A stretch of 64,000 nucleotides of DNA from Fusobacterium varium (GCA_021531615.1 JADYUE010000005.1:19436-83435); one strand, 5' to 3'. Numbered from the stretch's first letter, positions 9,379 to 18,480 are shown. A program made the numbers and translations. The notes: generated by a model from the letters alone, not told the origin.

Positions 9379-9831
9379 ATGCTTGAATATTTTAATAATA
9401 AACTTATCACTGTAATTGATGGAAAACATACTAAAGAAGAGATTTTAAAGATAATGGTTGATTTAATTGGAGAAAATAGTGATGCTCTTTCTAATAAAGA
9501 GGATTTTTTAGAAAATATACTTAATCGTGAAAAAGTAGGTAGTACTGGTATAGGGCTTGGAATAGCTCTTCCACATGCTAGATGTGAAAATATAAAAAAA
9601 ATTGTAGTTGCTGTAGCTCTTTTAAAAGAACCTATCAATTTTAATTCCCTTGATGGTGAAAGTGTAAAATTATTAGTGATGTTAGGAGCTCCTAAGAGTC
9701 AAGGAGCAGAGTATCTATCTCTTGTAGGAACTCTTATGAGAACTTTTAGAAATACAGAATCAAGAAATACTCTTCTAGAAGCCTCAAATCAACAAGAGCT
9801 AATTGAAGCTATTGCGGAGTTGAATAGATAA
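9379..9831 (+). CDS. PTS EIIA domain protein (fructose/nitrogen PTS type)
   Basis: A 150-residue stand-alone EIIA domain of the fructose-mannitol superfamily. The phosphoryl-accepting histidine is His66 within GIALPHAR. No EIIB or EIIC gene is adjacent, so it is either a regulatory PtsN-like protein or an orphan IIA that serves a permease elsewhere. The GGGGGAAAAATT site before the ATG is clear. It lies between the unknown lpxK-coupled gene and nadD, with 3 bp between its stop and the nadD start. Confidence 0.85.
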   Translation: MLEYFNNKLITVIDGKHTKEEILKIMVDLIGENSDALSNKEDFLENILNREKVGSTGIGLGIALPHARCENIKKIVVAVALLKEPINFNSLDGESVKLLVMLGAPKSQGAEYLSLVGTLMRTFRNTESRNTLLEASNQQELIEAIAELNR

Positions 9832-9834
9832 AAA

Positions 9835-10401
9835 ATGAAAATTGGTATTTATGGGGGAAGTTTTAATCCTATACACTTTGGGCATGTTAAAATTGCTACC
9901 TATGTACTAGAAAATTTAAAGTTAGATAAAATATTAATTATTCCTGTTGGAACTCCTTCTCATAGAGAAAATAATCTAGTGTCTGGAGAGTATAGGCTTA
10001 AAATGTGTCAGCTTGCTTTTGAAAAGTATAAAAATATTGAAATATCTGATATAGAAATTAAAAATACCTCTATTTCTTACACAATAGATACTTTAAAAAA
10101 AATTCAAAAACTTTATGGAGAAGAAAACGAATTTTTTGAAATTATAGGTGAAGATTCTGCTGATTATTTTTCTCAATGGAAAGATTATAAAAAAATTCTT
10201 GAAAAAAGTAAGGTAGTAGTATTAAAAAGAAAAGGGTATAAAAGTTTACTACAAGATAAAAACCTAATCTATTTAAATAGTCCTCTTTTTAATGTTTCAT
10301 CCACTTTAGTAAGAGGAAAATTAAAAAATGAAGAAGATACTAGTGAATTTCTTCCTAAAAAGGTTTTAGAATTCATCAAAGAAAATAAGCTTTATATGTG
10401 A
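9835..10401 (+). CDS. nadD: Nicotinate-nucleotide adenylyltransferase
   Basis: A 188-residue enzyme that joins ATP and nicotinate mononucleotide to make deamido-NAD. The N-terminal nucleotidyltransferase signature GGSFNPIHFGH spans residues 7-17, with the HxGH motif at 14-17; the C-terminal block SSTLVRG near residue 157 is the second conserved motif. Length is normal for NadD. The ATG is 3 bp after the PTS IIA stop; its ribosome binding site would lie within the end of that gene (GCGGAG at 9814-9819), which suggests coupling. Confidence 0.93.
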   Translation: MKIGIYGGSFNPIHFGHVKIATYVLENLKLDKILIIPVGTPSHRENNLVSGEYRLKMCQLAFEKYKNIEISDIEIKNTSISYTIDTLKKIQKLYGEENEFFEIIGEDSADYFSQWKDYKKILEKSKVVVLKRKGYKSLLQDKNLIYLNSPLFNVSSTLVRGKLKNEEDTSEFLPKKVLEFIKENKLYM

Positions 10402-10414
10402 TTTTGGAGGGAAA

Positions 10415-10963
10415 ATGAAACTATTAGTAATTTCAGATATACATGGCTCTCCTGTATATTTAAAAAAAGTTTTAGATATTTTTGAAAGAGAAAATTACGA
10501 TAAACTTATTCTTTTAGGAGATGAGCTTTATCATGGACCTAGAAACCCTATTCCTGAGGGTTATAATCCTAAAGAGGTTATTGAATTATTAAATAATTAT
10601 AAAAATAAAATTATAGCTGTAAGGGGAAATTGTGATAGCGAAGTTGATCAGATGATGCTTAACTTTCCTATTATGAGTGACTATCATCTTCTATTTTGGA
10701 ATAATAAAAAAATTTTTATTACTCATGGACATATTTATAATAAAGATAATCCTCTACCTCTTGAAGATGGTGATATTCTACTTTATGGACATTTTCATAT
10801 ACCAATGATATTTGAAAATGATGGAAAGCTATTTTTAAATCCTGGTTCAATCACTCTACCTAAAGAAAATTCTCCTCACTCTTATGGTTCTTTTGAAGAT
10901 GGATATTTTATTATTAAAAATATTGAAGGAAATATAATTTTACAAAAAAATTTAATAGATTAA
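10415..10963 (+). CDS. YfcE/MJ0936-type metallophosphoesterase
   Basis: A 182-residue calcineurin-like phosphoesterase. It contains the full metal-binding set: DIH at residues 8-10, GDE near 35, GNCD near 76, THGH and GHFH further on, and PGS (NPGSITLPKENS) near the end. YfcE-type enzymes hydrolyse phosphodiesters in vitro; the natural substrate is uncertain. An insertion YHGPRNPIPEGYNP after GDE is the typical YfcE variant. It is the last gene of the lpxK operon and is followed by a strong terminator. Confidence 0.88.
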   Translation: MKLLVISDIHGSPVYLKKVLDIFERENYDKLILLGDELYHGPRNPIPEGYNPKEVIELLNNYKNKIIAVRGNCDSEVDQMMLNFPIMSDYHLLFWNNKKIFITHGHIYNKDNPLPLEDGDILLYGHFHIPMIFENDGKLFLNPGSITLPKENSPHSYGSFEDGYFIIKNIEGNIILQKNLID

Positions 10964-10967
10964 AGTT

Positions 10968-11006
10968 AACTGGATAAGTTGAAAATGACTTATCCAGTTT
11001 TTTTAT
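10968..11006 (+). terminator. Intrinsic terminator of the lpxK-nadD-yfcE run
   Basis: A perfect 12-bp stem (AACTGGATAAGT / ACTTATCCAGTT) at 10968-10979 and 10988-10999, with an 8-nt loop and a following run of seven T. Confidence 0.92.
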
Positions 11007-11082
11007 TATCTTGTTTAATATTTCTTTATATGGAATTTTATTTTGTAAACTCTCATAAAACTTAAACTCTTATATTTTTTAT

Positions 11083-11094
11083 AAGTGTACACTT
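11083..11094. promoter_or_regulatory. Operator-like palindrome 1 upstream of the CcpN-like gene
   Basis: A perfect 12-bp palindrome AAGTGTACACTT, just upstream of the likely -35 element of the regulator gene. A near copy lies 86 bp downstream (center to center). The arrangement is what one expects for an autoregulatory site, but binding is inferred only from position and symmetry. Confidence 0.55.
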
Positions 11095-11104
11095 TAAAAA
11101 AGAG

Positions 11105-11137
11105 TTGCTTTTCTTAAAAAACTGTGGTAAATATAAT
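11105..11137 (+). promoter_or_regulatory. Candidate promoter of the CcpN-like regulator-ppdK-fbp unit
   Basis: TTGCTT at 11105-11110, then 17 bp, then TAAATA at 11128-11133; a perfect TATAAT overlaps at 11132-11137. It lies between the two AAGTGYACACT palindromes. Confidence 0.45.
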
Positions 11138-11168
11138 ATTAAGAAGTAAAGAATAATTCAAATATTTT

Positions 11169-11180
11169 AAGTGCACACTA
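11169..11180. promoter_or_regulatory. Operator-like palindrome 2 upstream of the CcpN-like gene
   Basis: AAGTGCACACTA matches palindrome 1 at 10 of 12 positions and lies in the leader about 20 bp before the TTG start. Two sites flanking one promoter are consistent with repression by a dimer or tetramer. Confidence 0.5.
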
Positions 11181-11200
11181 TACTTGAAGGGGGATTTACA

Positions 11201-11803
11201 TTGACACTAACTGATAGACAAAAAGAAATTATTGATATTGTTAAAAAATACCAGCCTATCACAGGTAAAGAGATTGGAGAACGTTTATTTTTAACTAGAT
11301 CAGCCCTCAGAACAGATTTTTCAATTTTAACAGGAATGAAAATATTAGAATCTAAACCTAAAATTGGATATACTTATATAGGGAAAAATGAAACTGAAAA
11401 GGTAAAAGATATTATGGGTCCTCCTATAACAGTAGACACTAATCTTTCTGTTTATGAAACTATCATCAATATATTTTCAAAAGATGTAGGTACTATTTTT
11501 ATAACTGACAATGATCAATTAGTAGGAGTTGTTTCTAGAAAAGATCTATTAAAAATAGCTATTGGAAAAACAGATATAGACAAAATTCCTATTAATGTGA
11601 TTATGACTAGAATGCCTAATATCATATATGTTGAAGAAAATGACAGTGTTTTGGATAGTGTTAAAAAACTTATCACTCACCAAATTGATTCTTTACCAGT
11701 TGTAAGAGTTGAAGAAAAAAAGGGAACTAAAATTTTAAAAATTGTAGGACGTTTAACAAAGACAAATATTACAAAGTTATTTATGGAATTTTTATCGAAG
11801 TAA
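11201..11803 (+). CDS. CcpN-like transcriptional repressor (HTH plus two CBS domains)
   Basis: A 200-residue DNA-binding regulator. An N-terminal winged helix (about residues 1-60, LTDRQKEIIDIVKKYQPITG) is followed by two CBS domains (about 70-125 and 135-195), which usually sense adenine nucleotides. CcpN of Bacillus represses gluconeogenic genes; the fold and domain order match. I start it at TTG 11201, 7 bp after GAAGGGGGA, rather than at the in-frame GTG 11171, which lies inside palindrome 2 and has no ribosome binding site. ppdK follows after 16 bp. The context strongly suggests it controls ppdK and fbp. Confidence 0.82.
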   Translation: MTLTDRQKEIIDIVKKYQPITGKEIGERLFLTRSALRTDFSILTGMKILESKPKIGYTYIGKNETEKVKDIMGPPITVDTNLSVYETIINIFSKDVGTIFITDNDQLVGVVSRKDLLKIAIGKTDIDKIPINVIMTRMPNIIYVEENDSVLDSVKKLITHQIDSLPVVRVEEKKGTKILKIVGRLTKTNITKLFMEFLSK

Positions 11804-11819
11804 ACCAAGGAGGCTAACT

Positions 11820-14408
11820 ATGAAAAGAGTTTATGGTTTTAATGAAGGTGGAAAGGAATTAATAGACATATTAGGTGGAAAAGGTGGAAACTTAGCTGAA
11901 ATGAAAAGAATAGGACTACCTATACCTGAAGGAATAATTATTTCAACTACAGCATGTAAAGAGTTTTTTAGAGATGGCAAGAAAATAACTCCAGAACTTG
12001 AAAAAGAAATTCTTGAAAAACTTGAATATTTACAAGAGGTAACAGGTAAAAAATTTGAAGGAGATAATCCTCTTCTTGTATCTGTAAGATCAGGAGCTCC
12101 TATATCTATGCCTGGAATGATGGACACTATATTAAACCTTGGACTTAATGATATCACTGCTGAAAAAATGTCAAAAATATTTAATGATGAGATATTTGTA
12201 CATGAACTTTATGCTAGATTTATCCAAATGTTCTCTGAAATAGTTATGGGAATTGAAAAAGAACTTTTCTTCTCTTTAAAAGAAAAATTATTTGCTGAAA
12301 GAAAAGATGAGCCAAAAATTGAGACTTACAAATTAGTTATAAAAAAATCTAAAGAACTTTACAAAGAAAAAACTGGATTAGATTTCCCAGAATCTGCAAA
12401 AGAACAATTATTTATGGCAGTAAATGCTATCTTTAACTCTTGGGAAAATGACAGAGCTATTCTTTATAGAAAGATAAATGGAATTGATGACTCAATGGGA
12501 ACTGCAGTAGTTATTCAAGAGATGGTATTTGGTAACCGTAATGATAAATCAGGTACTGGTGTTGCTTTCTCTAGAAACCCTTCTAATGGAGAAAATGAAC
12601 TATTTGGAGAGTATCTATTAAAGGCTCAAGGTGAAGATATTGTTGCTGGTATCAGAACTCCTGAACCAATAGCTAGACTTCACGAACAACTTCCTGAAAT
12701 CTATGATGAATTTGCTAGACTTGCTAAAGTTCTTGAAAATCACAATAAAGATATGCAAGATATTGAGTTTACAATTGAAGATGGAAAACTATATCTTCTT
12801 CAAACTAGAAACGGTAAGAGAAGTCCATATGCTGCTGTAAAAATAGCTGTTGATATGGTGCATGAAGGAATCTTATCTAAAGAAGAAGCTATTATGAAAG
12901 TTGATCCTAATGTTCTTCCTCAACTTCTTCATGGAAACTTTGACCCTGAAGCTGTTAAAAAAGCTACTTTACTTGGTAAAGGACTTCCAGGTTCAGCAGG
13001 AGTTGCAATTGGTAGAGTTATGTTTGCATCTGAAAGAGTTGAAACTAGAGCTCTTGCTATTCTAGTTAGAGAGGAAACTTCTCCAGAAGATATCAAAGGA
13101 ATTAGCCAAGCTCAAGGTATTGTTACTGTTAAAGGTGGAGCTACATCTCATGGAGCTGTTGTTGCTAGAGGAATGGGTAAATGTTGTGTTACTGGTTGTG
13201 GAGAGATACAAATTAACGATATTAAGAGAGAGATGTATATCAATGGACATACAATAAAAGAGGGAGATTTTATCTCTATTAGTGGATACACAGGAGAAAT
13301 TTTCCTTGGTAAAGTTAAACTTACTGAACCTAAATTTGATGATAATCTAAAAGAGTTTGTATCTTGGTGTAAAGAAATTAAAAGACTTGGAGTTAGAATG
13401 AATGCTGATACTCCTGCTGATGCTTTCTTAGGAAAAGGATTTGGAGCTGAAGGAATAGGACTTTGTAGAACTGAACATATGTTCTTCCAAAAGGAAAAAA
13501 TCTGGACTATTAGAAGTATGATTATGAGTACTAACCCAGTTGAAAGAGAAGAAGCTCTTAAAAAGATGTTAGATCTTCAAAGAGAAGATTTCTACAATAT
13601 CTTTAAAGTTGTTGATGGACAAGTTGTAATTATCAGATTACTTGACCCACCTCTACATGAATTTTTACCTAAAGAGGAAAAAGACAAAGAAAAAATGGCA
13701 AGTATATTAAATCTTCCATTAATCGAAATAGAAAGAAGAATTAGAAATCTTAAAGATGAAAACCCTATGCTTGGACACAGAGGATGTAGACTTGCTGTAA
13801 CTTATCCTGAAATTTATAATACTCAAGCTAGAGGAGTTATTGAAGCTGCACTTCAATGTAAAAAAGAGGGAATCAATGTTAAACCTGAAATTATGATACC
13901 TCTTATCATAGGTGTTGGAGAGCTTAAATTTATAAAACAAAATATTACTGCTGAAATTAACAAGGTATTTGAAGAGCAAGGAATGAGTATAGAGTATAAG
14001 ATTGGTACTATGATGGAAACTCCAAGAGCATGTCTATTAGCTGATGATATTGCTAAAGAAGCTGAATTCTTCTCATTTGGTACTAATGACTTAACTCAAA
14101 CTACTATGGGACTTTCTAGAGATGACTCAGTTAAATTTATAGATGATTACCATACTCATGGTATCTTCAAACTTGAACCTTTTGCTTCTATTGATGTAAG
14201 AGGAGTTGGAAAACTTGTTAAATTAGGTGCTACTTTAGGAAGAGAAGCTAATCCTAATCTTGAAATAGGTATCTGTGGAGAACATGGTGGAGATCCGAAG
14301 AGTATAGATTTCTTTGAAAAAACTGGTCTTGACTATGTAAGTTGCTCACCATTTAGAGTACTTGTTGCTATTGTAGCAGCTGCACAAAGTCATATAAGAA
14401 ACAAATAA
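11820..14408 (+). CDS. ppdK: Pyruvate, phosphate dikinase
   Basis: An 862-residue enzyme interconverting pyruvate, ATP and phosphate with PEP, AMP and pyrophosphate. The N-terminal ATP-grasp region begins with KRVYGFNEGG and contains the GGKGGNLAEM loop. The swivelling phosphohistidine domain has GGATSHGA with catalytic His444, and the C-terminal PEP/pyruvate barrel has the proton-donating Cys819 (GICGEHGGD). Length is close to the 870-880 usual for the family. AGGAGG precedes the ATG. It sits between the CcpN-like gene and fbp, so it may run in the PEP-forming direction when sugar is scarce, though in anaerobes it also acts glycolytically. Confidence 0.96.
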   Translation: MKRVYGFNEGGKELIDILGGKGGNLAEMKRIGLPIPEGIIISTTACKEFFRDGKKITPELEKEILEKLEYLQEVTGKKFEGDNPLLVSVRSGAPISMPGMMDTILNLGLNDITAEKMSKIFNDEIFVHELYARFIQMFSEIVMGIEKELFFSLKEKLFAERKDEPKIETYKLVIKKSKELYKEKTGLDFPESAKEQLFMAVNAIFNSWENDRAILYRKINGIDDSMGTAVVIQEMVFGNRNDKSGTGVAFSRNPSNGENELFGEYLLKAQGEDIVAGIRTPEPIARLHEQLPEIYDEFARLAKVLENHNKDMQDIEFTIEDGKLYLLQTRNGKRSPYAAVKIAVDMVHEGILSKEEAIMKVDPNVLPQLLHGNFDPEAVKKATLLGKGLPGSAGVAIGRVMFASERVETRALAILVREETSPEDIKGISQAQGIVTVKGGATSHGAVVARGMGKCCVTGCGEIQINDIKREMYINGHTIKEGDFISISGYTGEIFLGKVKLTEPKFDDNLKEFVSWCKEIKRLGVRMNADTPADAFLGKGFGAEGIGLCRTEHMFFQKEKIWTIRSMIMSTNPVEREEALKKMLDLQREDFYNIFKVVDGQVVIIRLLDPPLHEFLPKEEKDKEKMASILNLPLIEIERRIRNLKDENPMLGHRGCRLAVTYPEIYNTQARGVIEAALQCKKEGINVKPEIMIPLIIGVGELKFIKQNITAEINKVFEEQGMSIEYKIGTMMETPRACLLADDIAKEAEFFSFGTNDLTQTTMGLSRDDSVKFIDDYHTHGIFKLEPFASIDVRGVGKLVKLGATLGREANPNLEIGICGEHGGDPKSIDFFEKTGLDYVSCSPFRVLVAIVAAAQSHIRNK

Positions 14409-14440
14409 AATAAAAAATAATTTATCATGGGGAGAATTAA

Positions 14441-16414
14441 ATGAGCGAATTAGAAAAAGTTATTGCAGAACAAGAAATTAAATATCTTACTTTACTTTCT
14501 GGAAAATTTAAAAATATTGGTGAAACTGCTACTGAAATTATCAACTTACAAGCCATATTAAATTTACCAAAGGGTACAGAACACTTTCTTAGTGATATCC
14601 ATGGAGAATATGAAGCTTTTAACCATGTTCTAAAAAATGGATCTGGTGCTGTTCGTCAAAAAATAGATGAAGTTTTTGGTGATGAACTTAATATTTTTGA
14701 GAAAAAAGAGTTAGCAACTGTTATATATTATCCAAAAGAAAAGATAGAGTGGTTAGCTAAAGATCTTAAAAATATGGATAAATGGTATAAAACTATTATC
14801 TATCGTCTAATTGAAATTTGTAGTGTTGTATCTTCTAAATATACAAGTTCAAAAGTTAGAAAAGCTATGCCTAAAGATTTCTCATATATTATTCAAGAAA
14901 TTATATATGAAAGAAAGGAACTTTTAAATAAAAAAGAGTATATAGCTAATATCATTGATACAATTATCTCTATTGGAAGAGCTAAAGAGTTTGTTATGGC
15001 AATTTCAAATCTAATTCAAAGACTTATAATTGATAGATTACATATAGTGGGGGATATTTATGACAGGGGACCTAGTCCCCACCTCATTATGGATACTCTT
15101 ATGAATTATCATGATGTTGACATTCAATGGGGAAACCACGATATTCTATGGATGGGAGCAGGACTTGGAAGTAAAGGTTGTATAGCTAATGTTATTAGAA
15201 TATGTGCTAGATATGGTAATAACGATATTTTAGAAGATGCCTATGGAATCAATCTTCTTCCTCTAGCTACTTTTGCTATGGAAAATTATGGTAATGATCC
15301 TTGTGAATATTTCCAAAGTAGAGATGGAAAAAGTACTCCATTAAAAGCACAAATTCATAAGGCTATCACTGTTATTCAAATGAAAATTGAAGGTAATATT
15401 ATTGAAAGAAACCCTGATTTTAATATGGAACATAGAAATATGTTTAGAAAAATTGATTTTGACAGAGGAGTTATAACATTAAATGGTAAAGAATATGAGT
15501 TAAGAGATAAGAACTTCCCAACTGTTGATAAAAATAACCCTTTAAAGCTTACTCGTGAAGAGAGTGAGATCATGGAAAATCTAAGACTTTCATTTTTAAG
15601 AAGTGAAAAGCTACAAAGACATATTAGATTTTTATTTGCTAAGGGAAGCTTGTATCTAAAATGTAACTCTAATCTTCTATATCATGGTTGTATTCCTCTT
15701 ACTGCTGATGGACAATTAAAAGATATCTATATAAGAGGAGAGTATTTAAAAGGAAAGGCTGCTCTTGATAGAGCTGAAAAACTTTGCAGAGAAGCTTACT
15801 TTAATAGAGCTAATAGTGCTGATAGCCCTGAAGATAAGGTTAAAGCTGATTTTGTTTGGTATATGTGGTGTGGTAAAGACTCTCCTCTATTTGGAAAAGA
15901 TGATATGAAAACTTTTGAACGTTATTTTATAGAAAACAAAGAAACTCATGTGGAAAATAAAAATCCTTACTATAAATTCTGTAATCAAGAGGAAACTTGT
16001 GATATGATTCTTAAAGAGTTTAAATTAAATCCTAAAATTTCTCATATTATTAATGGACATGTTCCTGTTAAAGAGAAAAAGGGAGAATCTCCTATTAAAG
16101 CAAATGGTAAGCTTTATATTATTGATGGTGGTTTCTCTAAAGCTTATCAGCCTCAAACTGGTTTAGCTGGATATACTCTAATTTTTAACTCTTATGGTAT
16201 GAAATTAGTTTCTCATGCTCCTTTTGAGTCTGCTGAAAAATCTATAAAAGAGGGTAAGGATATTATCTCATCTAGTCGTATAGTTGATGTTAGCCAAAAT
16301 AGAATAAGAGTTAAAGACACAGATATTGGAAAAGAGTTACAAAACCAAGTTAATGATCTAAAGAAACTACTGAATGCTTATAGAAAAGGTTTAATAAAGA
16401 ATAGTGAAAACTAA
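14441..16414 (+). CDS. fbp: Class 3 fructose-1,6-bisphosphatase
   Basis: A 657-residue FBPase of the Firmicutes type (class 3), converting fructose-1,6-bisphosphate to fructose-6-phosphate. Metallophosphoesterase motifs are spread along the chain: SDIHGEYEAF near residue 53, GDIYDRGPSPH near 205 and GNHDILWMGAG near 230, with NGHVPVKEKKGESP near 538. Length is as expected. GGGGAG precedes the ATG, 32 bp after ppdK, making it the third gene of the gluconeogenic unit. A weak, purely A/T stem with a T run (16417-16443) may end the transcript. Confidence 0.94.
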   Translation: MSELEKVIAEQEIKYLTLLSGKFKNIGETATEIINLQAILNLPKGTEHFLSDIHGEYEAFNHVLKNGSGAVRQKIDEVFGDELNIFEKKELATVIYYPKEKIEWLAKDLKNMDKWYKTIIYRLIEICSVVSSKYTSSKVRKAMPKDFSYIIQEIIYERKELLNKKEYIANIIDTIISIGRAKEFVMAISNLIQRLIIDRLHIVGDIYDRGPSPHLIMDTLMNYHDVDIQWGNHDILWMGAGLGSKGCIANVIRICARYGNNDILEDAYGINLLPLATFAMENYGNDPCEYFQSRDGKSTPLKAQIHKAITVIQMKIEGNIIERNPDFNMEHRNMFRKIDFDRGVITLNGKEYELRDKNFPTVDKNNPLKLTREESEIMENLRLSFLRSEKLQRHIRFLFAKGSLYLKCNSNLLYHGCIPLTADGQLKDIYIRGEYLKGKAALDRAEKLCREAYFNRANSADSPEDKVKADFVWYMWCGKDSPLFGKDDMKTFERYFIENKETHVENKNPYYKFCNQEETCDMILKEFKLNPKISHIINGHVPVKEKKGESPIKANGKLYIIDGGFSKAYQPQTGLAGYTLIFNSYGMKLVSHAPFESAEKSIKEGKDIISSSRIVDVSQNRIRVKDTDIGKELQNQVNDLKKLLNAYRKGLIKNSEN

Positions 16415-16503
16415 TTATTAAAAAAAATTAATATTTTTTTAATCCTAAATTAAAATACAAATGTTATATTACATATGTTATATATAAAAATTTAGGAGGA
16501 AAA

Positions 16504-17880
16504 ATGAAAAAGAAACTTGGAATTTTAGCAATTGCAGCACTTTTAAGTACTGGTGCTTATGCTACATCAATAGATCATATTCAAACATATACACCTGAGT
16601 ATTTAGGAAACCAATCACAAAATGGTTTAATAAATAAATCATCTGTTTACTATAACCCAGCTGGACTTGTTCACTTAGATAACGGAACTTACTTCCATAT
16701 TGGAGCTCAACTAGCTGTTGGACATGAAAAAATGGATTACAATGGAAAAGAGTATAAAGCAGATTTATTACAATATATCCCAACTTTAGCTCTATATAGT
16801 GTAAGAGATGAAAGAACTATATTCTGGACATTTGGAGGACTTGGTGGAGGTGGAGACCTTGAATATAAAGATGGTGTTGCTGGAACTGCAGTGGTACCTG
16901 ATTTATTAAATAATTTAATAGGTGGAGGTGCTAAATTATTTCAAGATAATGGTTCATCTGCTGAAGGAAAAAGTCTTTATGGACAAACTACTTTAGGAAG
17001 AGCATGGAAAGTTAATGATAAACTATCTATGTCTATTGCTGGTAGAGCAGTATTAGGAATGAAAAAATTAAAAGGAAATATTGATATTAAATCTAATGAC
17101 CCTACAAAAGCTAAAGATATTCATGCTGATATAGATTCAGATAGAACAGCTTGGGGATTAGGAGCTCAAATTGGATTTAACTATAAAGCAACTGATAGAT
17201 TAAATTTAGCTATGAGATATGATTCTAGAGTTAAATTAAATTTTAAAGCTAGTGGCGATGAAACTCCTGCTAACCTAATTATAAATCATCCAGAATTTGG
17301 ATTTATAAATATAGCTAATGTTGAATTTAGCCATTTTTATCCTGAATTTAAACCTGGAACAAAAACTAGAAGAGATTTACCAGCTATATTAGCACTAGGA
17401 GCTTCATATAAGGTAACAGATAGATGGACAACTGCTATCTCTGGAAACTACTATTTTAATAAAGATGCTAAGATGGATAGAGTTGCTGGATCTATAACTA
17501 TACCAAATCCTAAAACTGGAAAAGATATCATATTAAAAGGGCTAGAAGCTGAATATGATAATGGTTGGGAAATAGCTCTTGGAAATGAGTATAAACTTAA
17601 TGAAAAATGGACTCTACTTGGAAGTGTAAACTATGCTCATACTGGTGCTAAAGTAAGTTCATATGATGATATAGAGTTTGCACTAAACTCAGTTACAGTT
17701 GGAGCAGGGCTTAAATACGCACCTACTGATTGTGATGAATGGGTATTTACAGTATGCCACTTCTTCTATGATCAAGAAACTGGACACTATGATAAAAAAT
17801 ATGCAGACTATGGAATTGCTAACCCAGAATATGATAAAAGCATTACTGCATTTGGTTTAGCTTATACAAAGAAATTCTAA
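16504..17880 (+). CDS. OmpP1/FadL-family outer membrane transport protein
   Basis: A 458-residue outer-membrane beta-barrel of the FadL type, which takes up hydrophobic compounds such as long-chain fatty acids. A clear signal peptide (residues 1-20, cleavage after TGAYA) is followed by an N-terminal region with the NPAGLVHLDNGT motif typical of the family (around residue 57), then alternating amphipathic strands. The last residue is Phe (AYTKKF), as needed for barrel assembly. An AGGAGG site precedes the ATG. A TetR-type regulator begins 26 bp downstream and probably controls it. Confidence 0.88.
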   Translation: MKKKLGILAIAALLSTGAYATSIDHIQTYTPEYLGNQSQNGLINKSSVYYNPAGLVHLDNGTYFHIGAQLAVGHEKMDYNGKEYKADLLQYIPTLALYSVRDERTIFWTFGGLGGGGDLEYKDGVAGTAVVPDLLNNLIGGGAKLFQDNGSSAEGKSLYGQTTLGRAWKVNDKLSMSIAGRAVLGMKKLKGNIDIKSNDPTKAKDIHADIDSDRTAWGLGAQIGFNYKATDRLNLAMRYDSRVKLNFKASGDETPANLIINHPEFGFINIANVEFSHFYPEFKPGTKTRRDLPAILALGASYKVTDRWTTAISGNYYFNKDAKMDRVAGSITIPNPKTGKDIILKGLEAEYDNGWEIALGNEYKLNEKWTLLGSVNYAHTGAKVSSYDDIEFALNSVTVGAGLKYAPTDCDEWVFTVCHFFYDQETGHYDKKYADYGIANPEYDKSITAFGLAYTKKF

Positions 17881-17906
17881 TTTTAACTATATAGAGGAGG
17901 AGAAGA

Positions 17907-18473
17907 TTGCCTAAAAAAGCTATTTTTACTAAAGAACAGATTTTTAAGAAGGCCTTTGAGGTTTTTAAGCAAAATGGATTAGAAGCTATAACTGCTAGAA
18001 ATTTAGCTAAATCGCTGAATTGTTCTCCAGCTCCAATATATAGTTTCTACACTTCATTAGAAATACTGAAAAAAGATCTTATTAATCAAGCTAAATCTAT
18101 ATTTATGGAGTATGTTAAAGAGTCTAGTACAGAGTATATATTTCTTAATATAGGAATAGGAATTTGTAAATTTGCTAGAGAGGAAAAACAACTTTTCCAT
18201 ACAATATTCCTAAAAGATAGCTCTTATAGTAGCCTTGTTAGAGAGTTTAGAGATTTAATAAAAGTAGAGATGTCTAAAGATAGCAGATTTGAGAAACTAG
18301 ATGAAGAGTTTAAAACTGAGCTTTTCCTTGATTGCTGGATGTATGCCCATGGATTCTCAACTTTAATAGCTACTAACTACTTTAAAGATGTTTCAGATAG
18401 TTTTATTCAAAAAAGACTTGTATCTGGAGCAGCTACTATGATGTATAAAAGGCTTGAAGAATATAATAAATAA
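17907..18473 (+). CDS. TetR/AcrR-family transcriptional regulator
   Basis: A 188-residue regulator with an N-terminal TetR helix-turn-helix (about residues 8-55: FTKEQIFKKAFEVF...TARNLAKSLNCSPAPIYSFYTS) and a helical ligand-binding C-terminal region. The start is TTG at 17907 after GGAGGAG. It follows the FadL-like gene in the same direction with 26 bp between, so it may be an autoregulated fatty-acid or membrane-stress sensor; the ligand is unknown. A terminator follows directly. Confidence 0.86.
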   Translation: MPKKAIFTKEQIFKKAFEVFKQNGLEAITARNLAKSLNCSPAPIYSFYTSLEILKKDLINQAKSIFMEYVKESSTEYIFLNIGIGICKFAREEKQLFHTIFLKDSSYSSLVREFRDLIKVEMSKDSRFEKLDEEFKTELFLDCWMYAHGFSTLIATNYFKDVSDSFIQKRLVSGAATMMYKRLEEYNK

Positions 18474-18480
18474 GCATGCG

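Noticed and set aside
11171..11200. GTG at 11171 as start of the CcpN-like gene
   Set aside because: It has no ribosome binding site and lies within the second palindrome, whereas TTG 11201 follows GAAGGGGGA at good spacing and begins at the family's usual N-terminus.
12400..14000. Minus-strand ORFs within ppdK
   Set aside because: Low-complexity translations without start signals; the plus-strand gene is certain over the whole interval.
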